Source: Actinomycetaceae bacterium
Lineage (GTDB): Bacteria > Actinomycetota > Actinomycetes > Actinomycetales > Actinomycetaceae
Length of the DNA: 64,000 nucleotides
Reading direction: 5' to 3'
Assembly: GCA_028724905.1 (NCBI GenBank)
Contig: JAQYTG010000019.1
Span: 1 to 64,000 of the forward strand
Under the pieces are notes generated by a model. That model was not told the DNA's origin, searched no databases, and saw only the letters and a program-made list of their open reading frames with translations. Position 1 is the first letter of the stretch; every line of letters begins with the position of its first letter. A program made the translations under genes and the position numbers. Below, in pieces: positions 54,930 to 64,000 of the stretch.

Positions 54930-55469
54930 ATGAAGCGCGATCTTCACAGTACAGTCAGGGCAATTACTGCAGGTGACGACGTAGATACGATCGTGACTGA
55001 GTGGGAGGTGCAGCGCCCAGATTTCGATGCTCGCCCACTAGCGGTCTTTTCGCGTCTCTTGCGACTAGGGCGGCATCTTGACCACCTGCGCCGTACAGTG
55101 TTCGCACATTATGGTCTGGAGAGTTGGCAGTTTGAGATGCTGACGGAGCTGCGGCGGAAAGAAGATTACCAGCTCACTGCTGGCCAGCTGATGCAAAAGA
55201 CGCTCGTATCCTCAGGCACGATCACTAATCGCATTGACCGGCTTGAGCATCAAGGGCTAGTGCAGCGCGTTCGAGATCCGAATGATGGGCGCGTCGTCAT
55301 CGTACAAGCCACAGAAAAGGGAATCTCGATTGCTGATAGAGCAATGGAAGCGTTGCTGGAGAAACAGCGGGAGCTACTTGCCCCCTATGAGCCGCAGGAT
55401 ATTGCTATCGTCACGGCATTTTTACGTTCGATGCTGGCTGATCTGGATGCACAGCAGCAAATACAGTGA
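54930..55469 (+). CDS. MarR-family transcriptional regulator
   Basis: A 179-residue winged-helix regulator. The DNA-binding part is LTAGQLMQKTLVSSGTITNR followed by the wing RLEHQGLVQRVRDPNDGR; flanking helices (LGRHLDHLRRTVFAHYGLES; SIADRAMEALLEKQRELL) form the dimer. ATG 54930 with GGAG just upstream is preferred; a GTG at 54885 would add 15 residues and place the operator too close. It converges on the Nat-type ABC exporter genes, which it may control, although no second operator was found near their promoter. Confidence 0.88.
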   Translation: MKRDLHSTVRAITAGDDVDTIVTEWEVQRPDFDARPLAVFSRLLRLGRHLDHLRRTVFAHYGLESWQFEMLTELRRKEDYQLTAGQLMQKTLVSSGTITNRIDRLEHQGLVQRVRDPNDGRVVIVQATEKGISIADRAMEALLEKQRELLAPYEPQDIAIVTAFLRSMLADLDAQQQIQ

Positions 55470-55799
55470 TACTCACCATTCGTTGTGGGAGCTACATATA
55501 GCGACTACACGTGCCATTGAGTGACGGCATTGAGCACCATTGCCTGTGGGAGAGCTACATATAGCGACTACACATATAGCTAGGGATGCATGGAATGGTG
55601 CTAAGCTGGCAACTGCTGAGCCCAAAGGGCGTTTCCCCGTTGGCTATCCGGTGGCATCGCGGACTTGGCTATCTCAATAGAATGGGTTATCCCAATAGAA
55701 TGGCGGAAAAATGGCGGATCTCGCGCGCAATCTGCAGTGCAGCGGTGCAGTACGGCAGTGCAGCGCGAAAATCCGCCATTTCTAAAATTTTGATATGGA
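55470..55799. terminator. Convergent intergenic region with a long hairpin
   Basis: Arms AAATGGCGGAT (55709-55719) and ATCCGCCATTT (55771-55781) are perfect, and TCGCGC/GCGCGA extend them inward around a 36-base core that itself contains GCAGTGC-type inverted words. The hairpin lies between convergent genes and may stop transcription from both sides. An additional copy of GAGCTACATATAGCGACTACA-like DNA is duplicated at about 55489 and 55552. Confidence 0.6.
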
Positions 55800-57047
55800 T
55801 TAATCTTTGGCTTTTACCCTGCCCAATGCTTGTTTGAACGAGACTCGTTTGCCCATGCGCAAAATCGAGTTCTGATAAATGCGGCCAGCTAAAGCAGCGA
55901 ATGCAGGGATCGCAGCTACTGCCAGCACGAGAGCTAGAGCGAGTTGCCAAGCAGGCACCCCACCGATACCTTGCCGCATTGGCATCATAAAGCTGGAAAA
56001 CCCTGGAATCAACGAAAGAACCGCAGTGTAGATCGAGTCTGGCTGGGCGGGCACTAAGAAGATCGCAAGATAGAACGGTATGAGCATTCCGAAGACCACC
56101 GGACTTTGTACCGCCCCCAGATCCTCCTGCCGAGATACCATAGCAGCCATTCCGCCTATGAGCGTGGCAAAGATGAAAAAGCCGACGATCATCCACACGA
56201 ATGCCCACACGAAGAGCGTGCCAACTTCTACTTTTGGCACCGGCATACCGCTGATCAATACTGCTGCTAGTGCGCACAGTAGCCAGATGAGGAGCTCGGA
56301 TATTACGAATGTGCCGATACCGAGAATCTTTCCTAGCAGCAGTTTGCGCGGGCGCACAGTGCTTACCAAAATTTCCACCACGCGCGAAGACTTTTCCTCC
56401 ACCACGCCTTGCGAGATGGCACTAGTGCCGATCACCACGGCAAAAAACAGCATCATTAGCGCGAATGTCCCCACGAGGTAGCCAATGGGGTTGGCTTCGA
56501 TTGCGCTAGTCTTCCCTGTTTGCACTGGCACAATGGTGGCGTTGAGAGCTTGATCTAGCTGCGCTTGCTGAGCGCTGGTGAGTGTGGCGCCTAGCATTTT
56601 TTCAACGTCAGTTTTTACAATCCCCTGCGAGATAAAATTGCTCCCTGCTCCTGCAAGGGCGGATTCCATCGTGCTCAGGGAGGTGTAGATCAGCGGCGTA
56701 CCAGGTGCCCCTGCGAGAGCTAGAAAAATTGTGTCGTCAGCATCCTCGCTTTCCTTATTTTTCTGCGCGGCCACTTGCTCTTTAATCCACTGCTCACTCT
56801 CACCCTGAGGTATCGCCGTGACGGCAGTAACATCAGCAAAAGCAGAGGAGTATTCGCCCATCTGCTCTTCTACAGCTACTGCCACGCGAGGTGGAGTGGA
56901 TGGGGAATCCACACTTTCCGCTGGGTTCACAATGCGCAGCACGATTCCCGCCACCAGGATCAGAGCTGCAAGCCCGATGACGACAATGCGGTGTGCCTTT
57001 GAATTGAACAGCACTGAGAATTCACGTTTGGCAATAAGGGCAACCAT
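55800..57047 (-). CDS. ABC-2-type exporter permease (NatB-like)
   Basis: A 415-residue membrane protein: one N-terminal helix (VVIGLAALILVAGIVLRIV), an extracellular domain of about 150 residues, then five helices from NPIGYLVGTFALMMLFFAVVI on, with the family motif VEEKSSRVVEILVSTVRPRKLLLGKILG. This is the NatB/ABC2_membrane_3 arrangement. Such exporters move Na+, drugs or peptides. The gene starts two bases after the ATPase stop and is co-transcribed with it. Confidence 0.9.
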   Translation of the reverse strand: MVALIAKREFSVLFNSKAHRIVVIGLAALILVAGIVLRIVNPAESVDSPSTPPRVAVAVEEQMGEYSSAFADVTAVTAIPQGESEQWIKEQVAAQKNKESEDADDTIFLALAGAPGTPLIYTSLSTMESALAGAGSNFISQGIVKTDVEKMLGATLTSAQQAQLDQALNATIVPVQTGKTSAIEANPIGYLVGTFALMMLFFAVVIGTSAISQGVVEEKSSRVVEILVSTVRPRKLLLGKILGIGTFVISELLIWLLCALAAVLISGMPVPKVEVGTLFVWAFVWMIVGFFIFATLIGGMAAMVSRQEDLGAVQSPVVFGMLIPFYLAIFLVPAQPDSIYTAVLSLIPGFSSFMMPMRQGIGGVPAWQLALALVLAVAAIPAFAALAGRIYQNSILRMGKRVSFKQALGRVKAKD

Positions 57048-57049
57048 GT

Positions 57050-58090
57050 CTATGCCTCCTGGCTGGTTGAGAGCGATGGAGTGGTGGCGTGCTTCCCCTT
57101 CAGGAATCGCCGTTTCGGTTTTTTCGTGACGTCGGGCTGAGGGAGCGGCGCAGTGCTGACGACGTTTGCAAAGAGTTCGTTCAGGTGTGGGCGGAAACGT
57201 TCAAAGCCATGTACGGTGCCCACGCTCAGTGCTGCCCGCAAGACGTCTTGATCGCTGACGCCGGCGGAGAGTTTCACTCGCAGTGAGTGTGGGCTGAGGA
57301 TCTGGGTCTCCAAATGGGGCAGTGGCTCGGCGCCGGCGGTGGCGTCATCTGCCCTCAAGGCAGTTCCTGAAAGATAGCCTGCTAGCAGCCGTGAGTCTTC
57401 GCCCGTCGTCACGTCATAATAAATATCTGCTGTGGTGCGCAGTTCATCAATCGTACCTTTTGCTACGATCTTTCCACGCGAGCAAATCCCCACTTCATCG
57501 CACAGCCGTTCCACTAAATCGAGCTGATGAGACGAGAACAGCACGATGGCTCCCTGGGCGACTTGTTCCTTTAAAACGGTGCTCATATCATCTACGGCGA
57601 GCGGATCAAGCCCCGAGAAAGGCTCATCAAGAATCATCACACGCGGTTCGTGAATGAGTGCGGCGGCCAGCTGTACACGCTGCTGATTGCCAAGTGAGAG
57701 CGTCTGCACGGGATCATCTCGCCGCCCAGCCACTCCGAGTCGTTCCGTCCAGAATTCCATCTTTGCGGTGGCGTCCTCTTTGCTCAGGCCATGCAGACGA
57801 GCCAAGTAAATGAGCTGCTCGCCCACTTTCATCTTGGGATAGAGGCCGCGCTCTTCTGGCATATAGCCAAAATGTTGCCGGTCTGCGAAAGTAAGTGGAG
57901 TGCCATCGCGCAGGACTTCGCCAGAATCTGCCTCTAAAACGCCGAGGATAATGCGCATGGTGGTGGTTTTTCCAGCGCCATTCGAGCCGACGAATCCAAA
58001 GAGTTTGCCAGAGTGTACGGTGAAATTCATGCCGTCGAGAGCTTGGGTGGAGCCAAATCGTTTCTGTAGGTTCACCACGTCAATACTCAT
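57050..58090 (-). CDS. ABC exporter ATP-binding protein (NatA-like)
   Basis: A 346-residue ATPase: Walker A GSNGAGKTTTM (about residues 35-45), a signature changed to LSLGNQQRV (usual LSGGQ/LSKGNQQ in this branch), and Walker B VMILDEPFSGLDPLAV. The C-terminal 120 residues are the DUF4162-type extension and a Lys/Arg-rich end. GAGGATGAGAAT precedes the ATG. First gene of the two-gene operon. Confidence 0.9.
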   Translation of the reverse strand: MSIDVVNLQKRFGSTQALDGMNFTVHSGKLFGFVGSNGAGKTTTMRIILGVLEADSGEVLRDGTPLTFADRQHFGYMPEERGLYPKMKVGEQLIYLARLHGLSKEDATAKMEFWTERLGVAGRRDDPVQTLSLGNQQRVQLAAALIHEPRVMILDEPFSGLDPLAVDDMSTVLKEQVAQGAIVLFSSHQLDLVERLCDEVGICSRGKIVAKGTIDELRTTADIYYDVTTGEDSRLLAGYLSGTALRADDATAGAEPLPHLETQILSPHSLRVKLSAGVSDQDVLRAALSVGTVHGFERFRPHLNELFANVVSTAPLPQPDVTKKPKRRFLKGKHATTPSLSTSQEA

Positions 58091-58608
58091 ATTCTCATCC
58101 TCGTCTCATCCCCACAGGCGTCGCCCGTTGTTTTTGCGCTCTATACCGGCTTTTTCATTATACCCCAGTCCAGGGGGGGCAAATGCCTGGGTATGGCTGG
58201 CTTGCTGATGATATCGTTCGCTCACTTGACTGACAGATACTACCGGCTAACGCGCATGGCAAGAGATCGTTAGTGCTTTGATGGAACCTGTCTCGTCAAT
58301 AACTAGAGCCTCTCTGGGCAATATAAATTGCGATTTTCCCGCCTTTTTGACTGTGCGTCAGATCTCGTAATGTTTCCGAGTGGCCGTTCCCTTGAGGTAA
58401 ACTAGGCGTAGTGCCATTGCGGTACTGATGGCAAAGGTTTGAGCATAGTGAGGGGACTAGCTCGCCGTTTCCCTGTTTCGACGAGGAAGCTACAGGAAAG
58501 CGGAGCGGTTGTACTCTGTTTGAGTTTGCGTGCACGTGAGTGCTGTGCGCCGCCTGCTCCGAAACCTTTGTGCATGATCCATAATTGCAATCACAGTAAG
58601 GAGCAAGG
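58091..58608. promoter_or_regulatory. Divergent upstream region of the ABC exporter and GH101 genes
   Basis: A 518-bp region without a supported gene. A C-run/G-run palindrome-like stretch, CCCCAGTCCAGGGGGG, lies near 58163, close to the ABC operon start. TTGACT near 58348 could be a -35 box for GH101, but no well-spaced -10 was found. The GH101 ribosome site AAGGAG is at 58599-58604. Confidence 0.4.
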
Positions 58609-61600
58609 ATGCGTCCAGGAAGATGGAGTGGAGCAGTTGCTGCTTGTACACTCATCTCGCTTGCAGGTATAACGCCTGTGGCGCACGCCGCCATCAACAA
58701 GGAATACACGCCCATTCCGCAGGCGAGTATGACGGCGGTGACAGCTGACTCCGTTGAGACTACTGGTGAAGGAGCGAACGGCCCTATTGCGAAAGTACTC
58801 GACGGTGATAGAACAAGCTATTGGCATACGAAGTGGAGCGGGTCTGTCGATCCTTTGCCTCACTGGTTCGTTATTGACCTTGGTGAAGAAAAAACAGACG
58901 TTGGCCGAGTGACTCTCACCCCACGTCAATCTTCAAATGGTTCTGGCCGCGTGGGTGAATATGCAATCGCCGTCTCGCGTGACGCTGCGTGCGCAGTTGC
59001 CGATACTGCAAACACCGTCGAATATACCGACGTGGCGACTGGCACCATTCCCGCTGGCGCCGCGTATGATGCAGCCAATCTTGCCGATACGGATATCGAG
59101 TTTGATCCCACACCGGCTCGTTGCATCAAAGTAACTTATAAGAGCGCCTGGGGCGGCGATTCCTCCGCTGAGACCGTCGGCTCGCTGGCAGAATTTAATG
59201 CTGCTACGGTGGTCGTCACGGAAGTGCCAGATCCGCCGGTGGCTGATGGTCCGTCTATCACAGTGCCAGATGGCGCCCATGAAATCACTGATGGGCTGCT
59301 CACAGTGCGCACCCATCCTAATTTTCCGCAGGTTGTAGATTATCGTTTCGGTGGTAAACAGCTCGCTGGTAAGTACGGTGACGCTCTCAGCCAGATCACG
59401 ATCAATGGCACTGCCCGCAACGTCACTGTTGGGGCAGGGCAAGTCTCTGGGGATGCCACTAGCGTGAGCTACTCGCTCGCCGTCACCGATCTTCCTGGCG
59501 TCACGATGAATGCTGTGATGTCGGTGAAAGATGGGATTCTCACCTACACGCTTACGCAGATCACTGATCCTGATGCGGTGATCCGCACTATTGCAATCCC
59601 AGGGCTCGATCTCGTCTCGGTGAATGGTAAAGATGCTGCAGCCAGCATTTATGCAGCGCGAATTTCTACAAACCGTGCTGCATCTGGTGATACGGCGATC
59701 AACGTCCGCACTGCTCGCGCCGGCTCTGGCAACGCATTTATGATCACGGCATCAAATTCGGATCTGGCCGCTGGTTTTGAGACGAACGCTATTGCGGATG
59801 CTCGCGGGCTAACCTCTGAGGATGCTCGCTTTACCTACAACGTATCAGCGGTAGAGGGGCAAAACGTCGGCACCGTCTCCCCCGCATGGTGGGTGTACCG
59901 CTCCCCCTCGGTGGCGCAGTACGATGATGGCTCGGGTATCGGCGTCGATCCTGATCCGATGGTGAAAGTCAAAATCGTGGCGGATGCCAACGGGGATTCC
60001 AAGGTGGACTGGCAAGATGGCGCCACTGCTACCCGCAGCGTGCTCACGCCCGCTAATGGCCGTGACGGCGTGAAAAACTACGTAGTGATGAGGATTCCGT
60101 TCAATATCGTCTCTCAGGTCACGCACCCATTCTTGCGCACGCTTGACGATACCAAGCGCATTTCACTAGCTACCGACAATCTCGGCCAGGAAGTACTGCT
60201 CAAAGGCTACCAGGCTGAGGGTCACGATTCTGCGCAGGGCGACTACGGCGGGAACTACAATGAGCGTGCCGGTGGTCTGAAAGATATGCGCACTCTGGTC
60301 TCTGAAGGTAAGAACTGGAATGCCACGTTCGGCATCCACGTGAATGCCACGGAGAGCTACTCGGAAGCAAACTGTTTCGCGGATGCGAACAACATGGAGG
60401 TCTCCGGCGTTGCCGCTCCCTGCGAAATCCCTCTTCCACCTGGTAAAGCGTGGGGTTGGATGAACCAGGCTTACTACATGAATGCAGAGAAAGACCTAGC
60501 TACAGGCAACGTGCTCAAGCGCCTTGAACAGCTCCGCGCAGATTTCCCCGTTGATTCAAACATGAACTGGCTCTATTGGGACGTCTACTACAAGAGTGGT
60601 TGGCAGGCGCAGCGTTTTTCATCTGAAATGCAAAAGCAGGGTTGGCGTCTAGGCTCCGAGTGGGCTTATTCGATGCCGCAGGTGTCTACGTGGTCTCACT
60701 GGGCAACTGACGAAAACTACGGCGGCAGCAGCAATAAAGGCCTCAATTCAAAGCTGATCCGTTACGTTGAAAACTCCTACCGCGATACTTTCAATCCGGA
60801 TCCGATGCTCGGCAATGCCAACATTGTGGACTTCGAGGGCTGGACCGGCCATGTGAACTACAACGACTTCATTAGGAACGTCTGGGAGCGCAACCTCCCG
60901 GTGAAATTCCTCCAGCAGTCGCACATTCGTACCTGGGAAGATGGCGAAATCACCTTTGAAAACGGCACGGCCGTGACGTCGGCACAAACTTCGATTGCAG
61001 GCAACGTCGCTCCAGTGAATCGCACGATCACCTACGATGGGGCGACCGTTTTCAAGAATGGTGGCTCCTATCTGTTGCCGTGGAAAGACGGCGGCACGGA
61101 TCGTCTCTACTACTGGAATCCAGGCAACGGCGCGCAAGACTGGGAGCTGACGGATCGGTTTAAGCAAGCAGGCAGCTTGACGATGTACAAGCTCACCGAT
61201 ACTGGCCGCGAAAAAGTGGCAGATATTGCGGTGAATGATGGCGCCGTCTCGCTTCCGGCGACTGACGCTAGGACGGCTTATGTGCTGTATCCGAACAATG
61301 AGCTGCCCACGGCAAAGGATCCGCAGTGGGGGCAGGCCTCGGGCATTGCCGATCCAGGGTTCTTCTCCGAGAGTCTAGATTTCTACAAGACGACGGGTAC
61401 CGTGACGATTGAGAATTCGGATCGCAACAATGCATTTGCTCAGCTTGGCGCTGGTGCCGCTTCCCTGGAACAGACGATCACCGTCAAGCCTGGCAGCTAT
61501 TCAGCGTGGGCCTGGGTGGAGATTCAGCCTGGGAAAACTCGCACAGTGAATGTATCTGTGAGTGGTGACGGCCTCACCCCAGCACCTGCGCAGGCAGGCG

Positions 61601-63753
61601 AAGCTGGCGAAGCCGTGACGACGATCCACGCATCTTCTGCGCTCAATGCGACGGCTTCGGATGAGAAGATCAGGACGTACTATCAGCGCGTGCCGGTGCA
61701 TTTCACTACTACCGGCACAGCAGTCACATTCAAAGTCGCTGCTGCTGATGGCGATGCTGTAGTTGGTATTGACGATCTGCGGATCATTGAGCGCCCAACT
61801 CCGGCGAATGAAGGCGACGTAGCCGACACGATTTCCTTTGAGGATTTTGAGAATGTCGATACCGGCTACTATCCGTTCGTCACGGGTCGCTCGAATGCCG
61901 GCGGCGATGCCCGCACCCAGCTGGCCAAGCTGCACGCACCGTTCTCGCAGTCTGGCTGGTACGGCATTGTGAACGACTCTGCAAATGGCATCGAGGGGCA
62001 GAAGTACCTGGATAACGTGCTTGATGGGAACTGGTCGCTGCTGGCGCATCAAGAAAACGGTGGCACCATCTTGCGCACCACGGAGGGCACTGTGCCGCTC
62101 AAATACGGTCACACATACAAGCTGAGCTTCGACTATCAGGCGGCCTATGACGGAGATTATGCGATCACCCTTGGTCACGATGAAGCCACAGCCAATGGTT
62201 GGAGTGAAAAGACCGATAAGACCTGGCCGGTGGAAGCCGCTCGCGGCACTGGTTGGGTGAATGGTGACGAGAGAGGCACCGGCACGGCTGTCTTCGAGAA
62301 GTTCTTCGCCGTGACGACAGAGGCTCCGGCATTCATTGGCGTCGTCAAGAGTGGCGGACAGTCGCAGGGAGATCTGGTGATCGACAACTTCCGAGTAGTC
62401 GATCTCGGAGTTCAGCCAGTTGTTTCGCTGGAGGGGACGCCTCAGGTGCTTGCCGGCTCTGACACTGCCACGATGATGCTCACCACGACTGTGACTCTGC
62501 CAGAGGGTACTGCGACCGACGTGAAGCATTCGCTGACTGTGCCGGAGGGCTGGACGCTTGAGCCGGTGACCAAAGCTGGCGATATCGTGAGTGGCTCAAA
62601 AGCTGGCAACGTCGATTCCGTCGCCACCTGGAAGCTGACCATGCCTGCAGGAGCTGCTGCTGCTGACGTCACGTTTACCGCAACCTGGACTAACGCCGCC
62701 GGTGAGCCAGGGGAAGACACTGATACGCTCACAGTCAATCCGGCTAGCTTCCCGCAGCATGACCTCTTCAAAGGGCATGAGGATCTCGAAGTAGTGAGCG
62801 TAGACTCTGAGGAAGCTGGCGGTGAACCAGAGCCGAATGGCTATGCCGCTGCTGCCATCGACGATAACGCCGCTACCTACTGGCATACCGCATGGTCCAC
62901 AGGAAACCCACCTTATCCGCATGAGATCGTTATTAAGGTCAAACCGTGTGACGGTGCTGAATGTGAGCTGAATGGGTTGGAGTACACTCAGCGTCAAGGC
63001 GCGGAGAATGGGCGCGTCAAAGGCTATCGGATCTATGTGTCGCAAGATGGCGAGAACTGGGGCGATCCAGTAGCCGAAGGCAATTTCTCCGCGGCTCCCA
63101 CACCGCAGTTCATTCCATTCGATGCTGTGAATGCCGCGTATGTGAAGCTCGTAGAGACCAGCCCACTCGGCGATGGCAAAGCGTGGGGTGGCGCAGCTGA
63201 GATTCGCATCGGCGGCAAGGTGCTCTCTGCGACAGGCCAAATAGTGGATGCAGTCGTCGCGCCTCAAGCTAGCGATCCCGCTCAATGCGACGTGAAGCCG
63301 TTTGTCACCATTCCGGCAACGGAGGGTGTGGTGTATTACATTGGCGACGAAGCTGTGAGCGCTGGCGTCTTCACCTATGAGTGGGGTGGATCTATGACGG
63401 TGACGGCGAAAGCAGCCGCAGGGTATGCGCTCGCTGAGGGTGTGCAGTCCGTCTGGACATTTGAGGCAGGCGAACGCCCAGCTGACTGCGACGCCTCTGG
63501 GAGTATTCCGTGGACGCCGCTAGTTCCAGCGACGCCAATCCCTGGAGGCTCTGGTGCTGATACCCCTGGCACCCCTGGTGGTACTACTGGAACGCAGATG
63601 CCGCCGAAAGCGCAAGAGCCATCCTTGGATAATCTGCCGCTCGTGGACGACGATTTGCCAGCGACTGGTTCTAGCCTAGCGGTGACGGCGATGCTGTCGA
63701 TAGCACTGATCGGCCTCGGGGCTTTCGCCTTGCGCCGCAAGTATGAGGCATAA
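58609..63753 (+). CDS. Cell-wall-anchored endo-alpha-N-acetylgalactosaminidase (GH101)
   Basis: A 1714-residue surface enzyme that should release the core-1 disaccharide Gal-GalNAc from mucin-type O-glycans. Order: signal peptide (GRWSGAVAACTLISLAGITPVAHAA is cleaved after AHA), an F5/8-type-C sugar-binding module (35-170), a mutarotase-like domain, the GH101 barrel, beta domains, a second F5/8-C module (about 1385-1545) and a sorting signal LPATG (1683) with a helix and RRK tail. The nucleophile is Asp658 in YWDVYY and the acid/base Glu684 in GSEWAY. They are 26 residues apart, against 32-33 in the pneumococcal and bifidobacterial enzymes, so the loop between is shorter. AAGGAG precedes the ATG. 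The gene is monocistronic. Confidence 0.95.
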   Translation: MRPGRWSGAVAACTLISLAGITPVAHAAINKEYTPIPQASMTAVTADSVETTGEGANGPIAKVLDGDRTSYWHTKWSGSVDPLPHWFVIDLGEEKTDVGRVTLTPRQSSNGSGRVGEYAIAVSRDAACAVADTANTVEYTDVATGTIPAGAAYDAANLADTDIEFDPTPARCIKVTYKSAWGGDSSAETVGSLAEFNAATVVVTEVPDPPVADGPSITVPDGAHEITDGLLTVRTHPNFPQVVDYRFGGKQLAGKYGDALSQITINGTARNVTVGAGQVSGDATSVSYSLAVTDLPGVTMNAVMSVKDGILTYTLTQITDPDAVIRTIAIPGLDLVSVNGKDAAASIYAARISTNRAASGDTAINVRTARAGSGNAFMITASNSDLAAGFETNAIADARGLTSEDARFTYNVSAVEGQNVGTVSPAWWVYRSPSVAQYDDGSGIGVDPDPMVKVKIVADANGDSKVDWQDGATATRSVLTPANGRDGVKNYVVMRIPFNIVSQVTHPFLRTLDDTKRISLATDNLGQEVLLKGYQAEGHDSAQGDYGGNYNERAGGLKDMRTLVSEGKNWNATFGIHVNATESYSEANCFADANNMEVSGVAAPCEIPLPPGKAWGWMNQAYYMNAEKDLATGNVLKRLEQLRADFPVDSNMNWLYWDVYYKSGWQAQRFSSEMQKQGWRLGSEWAYSMPQVSTWSHWATDENYGGSSNKGLNSKLIRYVENSYRDTFNPDPMLGNANIVDFEGWTGHVNYNDFIRNVWERNLPVKFLQQSHIRTWEDGEITFENGTAVTSAQTSIAGNVAPVNRTITYDGATVFKNGGSYLLPWKDGGTDRLYYWNPGNGAQDWELTDRFKQAGSLTMYKLTDTGREKVADIAVNDGAVSLPATDARTAYVLYPNNELPTAKDPQWGQASGIADPGFFSESLDFYKTTGTVTIENSDRNNAFAQLGAGAASLEQTITVKPGSYSAWAWVEIQPGKTRTVNVSVSGDGLTPAPAQAGEAGEAVTTIHASSALNATASDEKIRTYYQRVPVHFTTTGTAVTFKVAAADGDAVVGIDDLRIIERPTPANEGDVADTISFEDFENVDTGYYPFVTGRSNAGGDARTQLAKLHAPFSQSGWYGIVNDSANGIEGQKYLDNVLDGNWSLLAHQENGGTILRTTEGTVPLKYGHTYKLSFDYQAAYDGDYAITLGHDEATANGWSEKTDKTWPVEAARGTGWVNGDERGTGTAVFEKFFAVTTEAPAFIGVVKSGGQSQGDLVIDNFRVVDLGVQPVVSLEGTPQVLAGSDTATMMLTTTVTLPEGTATDVKHSLTVPEGWTLEPVTKAGDIVSGSKAGNVDSVATWKLTMPAGAAAADVTFTATWTNAAGEPGEDTDTLTVNPASFPQHDLFKGHEDLEVVSVDSEEAGGEPEPNGYAAAAIDDNAATYWHTAWSTGNPPYPHEIVIKVKPCDGAECELNGLEYTQRQGAENGRVKGYRIYVSQDGENWGDPVAEGNFSAAPTPQFIPFDAVNAAYVKLVETSPLGDGKAWGGAAEIRIGGKVLSATGQIVDAVVAPQASDPAQCDVKPFVTIPATEGVVYYIGDEAVSAGVFTYEWGGSMTVTAKAAAGYALAEGVQSVWTFEAGERPADCDASGSIPWTPLVPATPIPGGSGADTPGTPGGTTGTQMPPKAQEPSLDNLPLVDDDLPATGSSLAVTAMLSIALIGLGAFALRRKYEA

Positions 63754-63789
63754 CCGGTAGGCCGTCAAGTAGACCGTCATACATGGCAC

Positions 63790-63827
63790 AGTGGGGCTCC
63801 GCAACGGAAACGTCGCGGAGCCCCACT
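63790..63827 (+). terminator. Strong hairpin after the GH101 gene
   Basis: Perfect 13-bp arms AGTGGGGCTCCGC and GCGGAGCCCCACT with a 12-base loop, 37 bp after the stop codon. No T-run follows, yet stem strength and position suggest a transcription end. Confidence 0.7.
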
Positions 63828-63965
63828 GGTGTATTGCAGGCTTATTGGGTAGTCGTCGCCGCCAGTGGCCGGTGATGTAGTCGATAGTATCTGTGCCGGT
63901 TGTGTTGCTTCGAGATGCTCATCAGGCATCTAGTGTTGGTGCTTGGCTTGGGGCGGGTGGTTGAT

Positions 63966-64000
63966 CGGGTTTTGCGGCTCGGGTTTTGCGGCTCGGGTTT
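63966..64000. repeat. 14-bp tandem repeat cut by the window edge
   Basis: CGGGTTTTGCGGCT is repeated twice and begins a third time at the last base. The full array size cannot be seen. Confidence 0.7.

Noticed and set aside
61501..62529. 342-codon open frame on the minus strand
   Set aside because: It lies wholly inside the GH101 gene, antisense to conserved domains, and has no ribosome site; GC-rich genes give such shadows.

Overview
The window looks like a chromosomal segment of a host-associated, Gram-positive actinobacterium with a mid-50s GC content, most likely from the Actinomycetaceae or a neighbouring family. The evidence is the order metG - tatD - G5/resuscitation-factor-like gene - ksgA - ispE, a Gly-Cys-Val tRNA cluster, a sortase-anchored GH101 mucin glycosidase with a twin-arginine-free secretion signal, and the general protein style. 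No insertion sequence, prophage, CRISPR array or rRNA was seen.

Layout. 0.5-5.7 kb: a GT4 glycosyltransferase, a one-pass membrane protein, a low-molecular-weight tyrosine phosphatase and a small deoxyribosyltransferase-like protein. 6.0-11.6 kb: a persulfide-response module made of a CstR-like repressor, a CoA-disulfide reductase-rhodanese fusion, a 60-residue zinc-ribbon protein and a divergent flavin/Fe-S oxidoreductase, with two CsoR/CstR-type operators 30 bp apart in the divergent region. 11.6-20.9 kb: an iron-transporter relic, a PEP mutase-family enzyme, tRNA-Ser, a TIM-barrel protein, tgt, a DAACS symporter and proteins of unknown function. 21-24.7 kb: an ABC importer preceded by a tryptophan-rich leader peptide and a terminator, which identifies it as a tryptophan transporter controlled by transcription attenuation. 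24.9-32.5 kb: an RND exporter, a TPR protein, five tRNAs and a sirtuin. 33-36 kb: a decaying catabolic patch with two deletion-fused pseudogenes around a TetR regulator. 36-43 kb: aspartase, a Dcu C4-dicarboxylate carrier, an M20 amidohydrolase and a semialdehyde dehydrogenase, suited to anaerobic fumarate/aspartate metabolism. 43-46 kb: an Aer-like PAS protein and a nicotinamidase with a very acidic tail. 46-54 kb: the housekeeping block. 55-58 kb: a MarR regulator and a Nat-type ABC exporter. 58.6-63.8 kb: the GH101 cell-surface glycosidase.

Two patterns cover the whole window. The 8-mer GTGACGGC (either strand) occurs about 45 times by eye against about 3 expected, in genes and between them, more often on the + strand. 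Low-complexity insertions and tandem duplications are common, both in intergenic DNA and inside conserved enzymes (KsgA, IspE, MetG, the GT4 enzyme and the flavin oxidoreductase). All motif counts and alignments here were made by eye from the sequence.
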